Origin: Teratosphaeria epicoccoides
Taxonomy: Eukaryota > Ascomycota > Dothideomycetes > Mycosphaerellales > Teratosphaeriaceae
Reading direction: 5' to 3'
Assembly (NCBI GenBank): GCA_021401465.1
Contig: JADDMT010000253.1
Span: 1 to 24,988, forward strand
Length of the DNA stretch: 24,988 nucleotides
In this document: positions 17,784 through 24,988 of the stretch, piece after piece
Numbering within the stretch: position 1 is the first letter of the stretch
Layout: each line of letters starts with the position of its first letter
The notes under the pieces: model-generated
The model's database searches: none
The model's input: the letters and a program-made list of their open reading frames with translations, nothing else
What the model was told of the DNA's origin: nothing
Program-made: the position numbers and the translations under genes

Positions 17784-19245
17784 CTAGGAGTAACAGGAGT
17801 AGTAACGCCACGAAGAGAGGCTAGTATCTTCTTCTTTAGTAGGTTGCAAGGGAGCTCGTCTTTAGAGCCTATAGTAGCTAGAGAGCTAGCGACAGCCTTA
17901 CCGCGCCTAGTCGCGACAACTACCTCCTCCTTATCCTTAGCATCAGAAGGCGAAGAGACTTAGGCGCGCTTGTAGCTGTCGCGCTCGGCCCTTAAGATCA
18001 TCTTGTACTTCTTGACAAAAGTGTCGACTACAACATCAGACTTAGTGTCTCCCTTAGGTGTAACTAGTATGGCAACACTATAGCGCGAAGGGATCACGTT
18101 AGGACCGAAGGTATCCTAGACGTCGTCATCCTCCTTATTCTCAAAGATCTAGCCTAGAGGCTTATACCTTAGCGTCTTAGCGGACATAGTATGGATTACA
18201 AGTAGGGAAGGTTTAGCTTCCTTGTCGCTAACCTTAATTTTGGCCCTAGCCTTCTTCTTCTTCTTAGATAGTAGCGTTAAGGCAGCGTAGGTAGCGGTAC
18301 TATAATGTGTTAGCTATACGCACGCGACAGGATTTAAGTAAGTAACTTACGGCTTAGTCCTTAGGACTAGCTTAGAGGCAGGCTGCCTCTCGGTATAGCG
18401 CTAGGGCGTAGCCTTAGCAGCAGGAACGGTAAATTGCTTGATAACCTTCTTGTAGATTATCTGCGTCTTAAAGTCATCGTTAATAGAGGCAAGGGCCCCG
18501 AGTTGCTAATGCTAACAGCTAGTCAGATATTTCTCGACACTAACGTTAGCCTAGCGGAGAAGGTTAGCATTCATACTTAGAGGGTACCTATACTATATAC
18601 GTACTATAGCGAAGGTCTTAACCCTAACAGTTAGTACCTTTAAGATCTTCTAGACCGAGTCTATGATTAGACCTAGACAAACGTTTTCGCCTGTTAGCAG
18701 AGAGTCGAAGCGAACACTACTATGAGAACAGTTAGTAGTCGTGGTAAAACACAAGAGGGCGCTAAGCAGGTAGGCAAGTACCTCGCGGTACTTAGCCTGT
18801 AGCCTATTTATAGTCAGAAAACCTTTAGCAATCCCCTTGTCGCGCGTACTCTAGAAGTTATCGATGTTATAGCAGAGCTAGCTATACTCGCTATATACCT
18901 CTTTAGGGAGGTCTTAGCATTTTTGATGCTTACTATTACAGTAACATAATTGCAGTAGACACTACTCTCATTAAATCTGCTAACGCGGATCTTAGCTACG
19001 CTTTAGTTAGTATAAGCCATGCATACCTCGCGGGTAGGGGACGCCTTACTAACACGTAGAGGAGAGATGTGTGCAGCTTAGCTGCTAAGGTTGTCAAGGC
19101 ATTGTCGACATAAGTGACGATCGCGGGTAGATTAAGTAGCGTCGAATTTAGTCTGTAGCATATAAGCTATTATTACTAAGGTGAGTTAATTGATCTTAAT
19201 TGATTAATTGAAGAAGAAGAAGCTCTAGTTTAGACCCGTAGACAT
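17669..19245 (-). pseudogene. Antisense cysteine-cluster gene of element 1, copy B
   Basis: This is the counterpart of 9567-11138. ATG at 19245, stop at 17669-17671, 51-nt intron at 18300-18350, TATA-like box at 19326-19333. It has more stops than copy A and at least one single-base deletion near 18942 (GTTAC where copies A and C have GTTAAC), so its frame is shifted. In this copy the first cysteine pair reads C-R-Q-C, which shows what a TAA/TAG in copies A and C probably was. It keeps the acidic/basic C-terminal half. Confidence 0.8.
18300..18350 (-). other. Spliceosomal intron of the antisense gene, copy B
   Basis: Same 51-nt length, GTAAGT donor and GCTAAC branch motif as copies A and C. 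The acceptor reads TATAG. Confidence 0.8.
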
Positions 19246-19969
19246 AGCGAGGCGCAGGCTAAGCGAAATAAAAGTAGAGGTCAATGTTAGTGTTTTAGAA
19301 TAGGAAGTTTAGGGAAGTTACAAGGTTCTTATACCCTCGAACAGCCCCCCTGTTGCCTACCGCAACCGTTAAGCTAGTAACTCGAACTACATGCGCAGAG
19401 TACCTACCTTTAGTTAACTTATAAGGGGACCAAATAATGTAAGAACGGATAATGCGGCTGTCATGCATATGCGCTAACTATACTCGTGCTAGTCTACTAG
19501 CATGAAAATGTGACAGGACCCGCGCTAGGAGCGCGCTCCTGCTATTTCGAGTAGTGCGCGCAGAGTATCTACGCACATTCCTACTACCCCTAAGGTTCTG
19601 TAACACATTCTTTATAGTCACGACTAAATAGGGACAGCCAAGCTACTTAGCGAGGCCGGCGCGCATGCTTGCCCTATAATTTCAAAGATTAACTAAAGTA
19701 TGTACTTATAGTTTCCTAATATCTCGATCTGCATGTAAAGCGAAGGTGTCGCGAAGCTGCCTAACATGTAACAGATTAAATCCCGCCTAAGTTAGTAACC
19801 TCTACCTTGTACTTACTACAAAGGTATTAAGGTATACGTATAATACATGTTACGTAGGCTATCTACCTATTTACTCTTGCATAGTATAAGCATGCTACAT
19901 CCTATACCCTATATATTCTGCATGTATTACTTAGTAAGGCTAGGGACATCCTCATAGGAGGAGGGGTAG
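19246..19969. other. Non-coding spacer and polypurine tract, copy B
   Basis: Homologous to 11139-11861 and more strongly mutated. It contains the TATA-like box of the antisense gene (19326-19333), the palindrome AGGAGCG/CGCTCCT near 19527, and the polypurine tract GGAGGAGGGGTAG at 19957-19969. No coding frame is supported. Confidence 0.7.
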
Positions 19970-20261
19970 TAATATAGTTAATACTAGGGGGCTATTAGAG
20001 CCGCATAGGCTCTGATGCCTAATCTTTGTATGTAGTGACCCTACTATACATAGTAAGGGGGTCCTTCGTACATACGTTAGCTTGTATGTCGTCTAAGTAG
20101 GATTAATGCTTTACGTAGGATGCCCCTATGTTGCTAACCCTACGGTACCCCTACAGCGTTAGGCTCGGACATGCTTTCCCTAATTAAGGGGTGTCAGGGG
20201 TTATAAGTACCTCTAGCGCTACCTCTGCGATAAGTAGAAAGTAGCGCTATCTTGTACTTAC
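19970..20261 (+). repeat. 3' LTR1 of copy B, truncated at its right end
   Basis: It starts TAATATAG (from TGATACGG by C-to-T/G-to-A changes) and follows the LTR to CTTGTACTTA, after which about 68 bases of the LTR end are missing. It is among the most heavily mutated LTR1 copies here. Confidence 0.85.
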
Positions 20262-20275
20262 ATTCTTTGTAAGTA
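20255..20275. repeat. Hairpin at the tail-to-tail junction
   Basis: TACTTAC and GTAAGTA form perfect 7-bp arms around a 7-nt loop (ATTCTTT). It lies exactly where truncated LTR B meets inverted LTR C and forms the centre of a large inverted repeat. Confidence 0.7.
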
Positions 20276-20633
20276 ATATAGATATATATGCTATATAATA
20301 TGAAAATATCTCGTAGTATGACAGAGTAATCCGACCTTTTAATAGGTACAAGATAGCGCTACTTTCTACTTATCGCAGAGGTAGCGCTAGAGGTGCTTAT
20401 AACCCCTGACGCCCCTTAATTAGGGAAAGCATGTCTGAGCCTATCCCTGTAGGGGTATCGTAGGGTTAGCGACGTAGGGGCATCCTATGTCAAACATTGA
20501 TCCTACTTAGACGACATATAAGCTAACGTATGTACAAAGGACCCTCTTACCATATGTAGTAGGGTTACTACATGCTAAGGGTAGACATTACAAACCATGC
20601 GGCTCTAATAGCCCCCTAGTATTAACTATATTA
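20274..20633 (-). repeat. Inverted 3' LTR1 of element 1 copy C
   Basis: A complete 360-bp LTR1 on the minus strand. It reads TAATATAG... from 20633 down to ...ATATTA at 20274 and is followed on the minus strand's upstream side by the polypurine tract (20634-20646). The flanking pentamer at 20269-20273 is GTAAG; the element's 5' end is not in the window. Confidence 0.88.
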
Positions 20634-21357
20634 CTACCCCTCCTCCTATGAGGATATCCCTAGCCTTACCGAGTAATGCGCGCGGAATATATAGGGTACA
20701 GGATGTAGCACGCTTACACTATATAAGAGTAAATAGGTAGATAGCCTATGTAACATGTATTATGCGTATACCTTAATACCTTCGTAGTAAGTACAAGGCA
20801 GAGGCTACTAACTTAGGCGGGTTTTAATCCGTTACATGTTAGGTAGCTTCGTAACACCTTTGCTTTACATGTAGATCGAGATATTAGGAAACTACGAGTA
20901 CGTACTTTAGTTAATCTTTGAAATTATAGGGCAAGTATGCGCGCTAGCCTTGCTAAGTAGCTTAGCTGTCCCTATTTAGTCGTGACTATAAAGAATGTGT
21001 CGTAGAACCTTAGGGGTAGTAGGAATGTACGCGGACGCTCTGCGCGTACTACTCGAAACAGTAGGAGCGTACTCCTAGCGCGGGTCTCGCCACATTTTCA
21101 TGCTAGTAGACTAGCATGAGTATAGTTAGTGCATATGCGCGACAGCCGCGTTATCCGTTCTTGCATTATTCGGTCCCCTTGTAAGTTAACTAAAGGTAGG
21201 TACTCTACGCATGTAGTTCGAGTCACTAGCTTAACGGTTGCAGGAGGCAACAGGGGGGCTATCAGAGGGTATAAAAACCTCGTCGCTTTCCTAAACTTCC
21301 TGTTCTAAAACACTAACATTAACCTCCGCTTCTATTTTGCTTAGCCTACGCCTTGCT
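20634..21357. other. Polypurine tract and non-coding spacer, copy C
   Basis: The inverted counterpart of 11139-11861. It contains the polypurine tract (20634-20646, minus), a palindrome with 9-bp arms at 21099-21118 (CATGCTAGT / ACTAGCATG), and the TATA box TATAAAAA at 21270-21277 (plus), 81 bp before the antisense ATG. No coding frame is supported. Confidence 0.7.
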
Positions 21358-21554
21358 ATGTCTGCGGGTCTAAATTAGAGCTTCTTCTTCTTCAATTAAT
21401 TAATCAAGATCAATTAACTTACCTTAGCAATAATGGCTTATGTGCTATAGACTAAGTTCGACGCTACTCCCTCTACCCGCGATTATCGCTCATGTTAACT
21501 ATACCTTAACAACCTTAGCAGCTAAGCTACACACATCTCTCCTCCGCGTGTTAG

Positions 21555-21914
21555 TAATACGGTTAATACTAGGGGGCCATTAGAACCGCATGGGTTCTAA
21601 TGCCCGCCCTTAGCATGCAGTGACCCTACTACATCTAGCAAGGGGGTCCTTCATACATACGTTAGCTTGTATGTCGTCCAAGTAGGATTAGTTGTCGACG
21701 TAGGACGCCCCTACGTCGCTGACCCTACGGTACCCCTGCGGGGTTAGGCTCAGACATACTTTCCCTAATTAAGGAGCGTCAGGGGTTATAAGCACCCTTA
21801 GCGCTACCTCTGCGATAAGCAGAAAGCAGCGCTGTCTTGTACCTACTAAAAGGTCGGATTACTCTGTTACACTACGAGATATTTCCATATTATATAGCAT
21901 ATACATCTATATTA
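21555..21914 (+). repeat. Solo LTR1 with perfect GTTAG target duplication
   Basis: A 360-bp LTR1 (TAATACGG...ATATTA) is flanked by GTTAG at 21550-21554 and 21915-21919. Copies A and B have the unoccupied site GTGTTAGTAAGG at the same codon, which proves that this is an insertion. It is the result of LTR-LTR recombination or a one-ended remnant; no internal sequence remains. It is less mutated than LTR B and LTR C. Confidence 0.95.
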
Positions 21915-22618
21915 GTTAGTAAGGCGTCCCCTACCCGCGAGGTATACATGGCTTATACTAACTAAAGCGTAGCTAAGATCTGCGTTAGCAGATTTAATGA
22001 GGGTAGTGTCTACCGTAATTATGTTAACTATAATAGCAAGCATCAAAAATGCTAAGACCTCTCTAAAGAGGTATACAGCGAGTACAACTAGCTCTGCCAT
22101 AACATTAATGACTTCTAGAGTACGCGTGACAAGGGGATTACCGAAGGTACTCTGACTATGAATAGGCTACAGGCTAAGTACCGCGAGGTACTCGCCTACC
22201 TGCTTAGTACCCTCTCGTGCTTTACCGTAACTACTAACTGTTCTTATAGTAGTATTCGCTTCGACTCTCTGCTAACAGGCGAAAACGTTTATCTAGGTCT
22301 AATCGCAGACTTAGTTTAGAAGATCTTAAATGTACTAACTGTTAGGGTCGAGACCTTCGCTATAGTACGTATATAGTGTAGGTACCCTCTAAGTATAAAT
22401 GCTGACTTTCTCTACTACGCTAACGTTAGCGTCGAGAAATATCCGACTAGCTATTAGCGTTAGCAACTCAGGGCCCTTGCCTCTATTAACAATAACTTCG
22501 AGACGCGGATAATCTATAAGAAGGTCATCAAGCAATTCACTGTTCCTGCTGCTAAAGCTACGCCCTAGCGCTATACCGAGAGGCAGCCTGCCTCTAAGCT
22601 AGTCCTAAGGACTAAGCC

Positions 22619-22669
22619 GTAAGTTACTTACTCGAATCCTGTTACGTACATATAGCTAACACATTGTAG
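22619..22669 (+). other. Spliceosomal intron of the antisense gene, copy C
   Basis: 51 nt, with GTAAGT donor, GCTAAC branch motif and TTGTAG acceptor; same place and length as in copies A and B. Confidence 0.85.
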
Positions 22670-23005
22670 CACTACTGCCTACGCCGCCTCGACGCTACTA
22701 TCTAAGAAGAAGAAGAAGGCTAGGGCCAAAATTAAGGTTAGCGACAAGGAAGCCGAACCTTCCCTACTTGCGATCTACACTATGTCTGCTAAGACGCTAA
22801 GGCACAAGCCTCTAAGCTAGATCTTTGAGGATAAGGAGGACGACGACGTCTAGGATACCTTCGGTCCTAATGTGATCCCTTCGCGCTATAGTGTTACTAT
22901 ACTAGTTACGCCTAAGGGAGACACTAAGTCTAATGATGTAGTTAACACTCATGTCAAGAAGCGCAAGATGATCTCGAGGGCTAAGCGTGACAGCCGCAAG
23001 CGCGC

Positions 23006-24789
23006 CTAAGTCTCTTCACCTTCTAATGCTAAGGATAAGGTAGTTGTTGCGACTAGGCGCGGTAAGGATGTTACTAGCTCTCTAGCTACTTTAGGCTCTA
23101 AAGACAAGCTCCCTCGCAACCTACTAAAGAAGAAGATGCTACCCTCTCTTTGTAGCGTTACTACTCCTGTTACTCCTAGTCGCTTCAGGGTGTTTAGTAG
23201 ACCCCGTATAGGTAGGTAGTCCCTAGCAGACCGTAACAAGAAAGACTCTTCTACTTTAGGTTTAGTTAGGAAGCCCCTAACTAGTAGTCGCTAAGCATTA
23301 GCTATAAAGCTAATCTAAGCATGTCTCTTATTCTCCTTAGGTTTATTCTAGGTATGCCTTTAGGCATTAATGATGTATAAGTAGGGCATTTGCTTCTTGT
23401 TATTACTTCGCGCGTTATGCGCTATATACACATGTTAAGAATTCTAGTCTAAAACTCTTATCTTCCTACGAATCGACCTTCTTAAGCCCTGCTTACGCCT
23501 CCTCTACTCTTCGAATTCACAAATAGCTTCTAGAGCGTTCTTGTAGTCTTTAGCCGGAACCTATAATGTGTGCTTAGGTAGGTATCCTTTCTACTTTACT
23601 AGATAGTATGTTACGCCCTTACGCTACATACTATCCTTAATACCCTTAACTTCCTACTCTTCGTTCTCTTCTACTACTAGCATTAGGTCCGTAGGCTCTT
23701 CGCCCTTACACTGTACCTATAGTTCGAGTAGAGATACGTAGAAGACGTCATGCACATAATACGACAATAGCAATAATAGCTAGTACGCCTACAAGCCTAT
23801 TACGTTATGTATCTAGAAGGGTCTAACGAACCTTAGCGTTATCTTCTTACTTAGAAGTTTCAGCTTAAGATTTTTCGTTAATAGTAACACCTTCGTACTA
23901 ACTACATACTACATTAGTTTAGCATAGGCGTTATTATGTTTAATCTAGGATTCTAAGGCCTTTTTCTAGTGTTCTATTAGCACCGAATGTACCTTGCGCA
24001 TACGCCGCGCTAATTCCATGGCGGCTAGCACCCTCTCCTTAGAAGACTCGTCCTAAGGCAGTTCTAGGTGTATTTCTAGATTAAAGCCATAAAGAATCTA
24101 AAATGGCGACATGCGCATAGTAGTATGCATGCTATTATTAACTGCAAATTCTGCCATAGGAATTACGTTAGCCTAGGCATCCTAGTTCTTAGCGTAGTAG
24201 CACTAAAGGTACTACTTAAGAGTCTAGTTTATATGTTTAGTCTAACTATTAGTCTGTAGATAGAATGCTATACTTAGGTAGTACTTAACATGCGCCTTAA
24301 ACACAAATTCTTGCTAGAATTTACTAGTAAAGATAGAACCTTAATCTAATAGGATACTTCGGGGGATACTAAAGCGCTATATGACTTTGTCATGAAGTAG
24401 TTACGCAAGCTTGCTACTTATGTACTTTTTTGTACATAGGATAAAGACATTTATCTTCAAGTATTAGTTAACTACTATAAGGATAGTATTAACTACATTG
24501 CCTCTCTACTTTACTAGTAGCAAATTAGTAATAAAATCTATAGTTAAGTCTTACTATAGTCTCTCTAGTAGTAGGAGTGCCTAAGTATTACTATAGGGGT
24601 AATAGCGCTAAGATTTACTAATCTAGCACATCTAGCAGGATTTGACATAGTTAGAGACATCCTGTTCTAGTGTTAGCTACTAGTATTTATGTCTAAGAAG
24701 CGCGTTTGTCTTCTCTACGCCAAAATAACCCGCAAGTTTATTGTCATAATAAATATAGAGGAGCTGCAAACAGAGTACATAGTTAGCAG
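23006..24789 (-). pseudogene. pol: Element 1 copy C: integrase-chromodomain end of pol
   Basis: The minus-strand counterpart of about 8083-10000 in copy A. It starts (at 24789) just upstream of the integrase HHCC finger, continues through the core (PFQ-like MSPF, FAVNNS region near 24150) and chromodomain (about 23480-23660). It carries many TAG/TAA stops, and the catalytic Glu position is Lys as in copy A. At the codon where copy A has its TGA (9685), copy C reads GGA (23174-23176), so the sense frame stays open to 23006, deep in the antisense gene. RT and gag are lost because LTR2 interrupts the integrase at 24790. Confidence 0.85.
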
Positions 24790-24988
24790 TGTCATAAGGG
24801 TAGGTGCCGATGGCAGGAAGGTGACTAGGTGTTAGACTCAGGAGCTGTGAAGAATATCGATAATGGCAGTTGACCTTGTAACTGACTCTCCTCTAAGCAA
24901 GAGAGGATTGAATTGAGATTAAGCACGAAGCTCCTAACTGCCTGTCCTAAAGCTATCCCTATATACTAGAGAGCGACAGAGCAGCTCT
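24790..24988 (-). repeat. Inverted LTR2 edge, cut by window end
   Basis: Starts TGTCATAAG on the plus strand, which is the reverse complement of the LTR2 end CTTATGACA, and matches about 17058-17256 inverted. It abuts the integrase of copy C. The rest of the LTR or element lies outside the window, so the target duplication cannot be tested. Confidence 0.88.

Larger units (their letters stand above)
21358..23294 (+). pseudogene. Antisense cysteine-cluster gene of copy C, split by a solo LTR
   Basis: Plus-strand here because copy C is inverted. ATG at 21358, stop TAA at 23292-23294, intron at 22619-22669. A solo LTR1 (21555-21914) plus its duplicated GTTAG interrupts it. Removing 365 bases and the intron gives the same frame as copy A (507 codons), with no indel seen. 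It carries more TAG/TAA codons than copy A. Conserved parts include the helical region (LTMNRLQAKYREVLAYLL-like), the KKKKK stretch, the acidic EDKEDDDV stretch and the basic KKRKMISRAKRDSRKR. Confidence 0.82.

Noticed and set aside
1..24988. tRNA, rRNA or bacterial operon features
   Set aside because: No cloverleaf, rRNA core sequence, ribosome binding site pattern or operon-like gene spacing was seen anywhere in the window.

Overview
This window is a nested cluster of decayed LTR retrotransposons, most likely from a filamentous ascomycete. The reasons are chromodomain-bearing Gypsy elements, a Copia element, a short intron with a GTAAGT donor and CTAAC branch site, and heavy C-to-T / G-to-A damage resembling repeat-induced point mutation (RIP). 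I see no intact host gene. Almost every coding frame can be followed over kilobases without an indel, but is broken by many in-frame stops, mostly TAG at expected Gln or Trp positions, and by His-to-Tyr changes.

Layout. 1-126 is the edge of an inverted LTR1, inserted in the gag of a Copia element (127-2392, plus; gag, zinc knuckle, protease, integrase; RT lost). 2393-4052 holds a hairpin-rich segment and two minus-strand coding-like blocks I do not recognise. 4053-12221 is a complete 8.2-kb Gypsy element (element 1, copy A) with 360-bp LTRs (LTR1), a single-frame gag-pol ending in a chromodomain, an antisense spliced gene, a polypurine tract and the 3' LTR. 12222-17256 is a 5'-truncated second Gypsy family (element 2), with protease, RT, RNase H, integrase, chromodomain, its own antisense gene and a 3' LTR2. 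A young-looking solo LTR of a third family (LTR3) sits inside its RT at 13346-13587. 17322-20261 is the 3' part of another element 1 (copy B). 20274-24789 is a third copy (copy C) in inverted orientation, tail to tail with B, and split by a solo LTR1 with a perfect target duplication. 24790-24988 is an inverted LTR2 edge cut by the window end.

The most interesting point is that both Gypsy families carry, between pol and the 3' LTR and on the opposite strand, a gene for a cysteine-cluster protein with helical and basic/acidic regions. In element 1 this gene has a TATA box exactly 81 bp upstream of the ATG and a 51-nt intron, both at the same place in three copies. Removing the intron gives an exact 507-codon frame in copy A. 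In element 2 the gene is a single 211-codon frame whose N-terminal cysteines nearly match the fungal Zn2Cys6 spacing. I infer that this is a real accessory gene class of these chromodomain Gypsy elements, possibly acting in transcription or silencing control; the function is unknown.

Order of events. Element 2 is joined to the exact outer edge of copy A's 3' LTR. Copy A has no matching target duplication, so its two halves probably come from different insertions. LTR2 copies abut or interrupt copies B and C. The two solo LTRs (LTR3 in element 2, LTR1 in copy C) are later insertions. LTR3 looks almost undamaged and may post-date most mutation.
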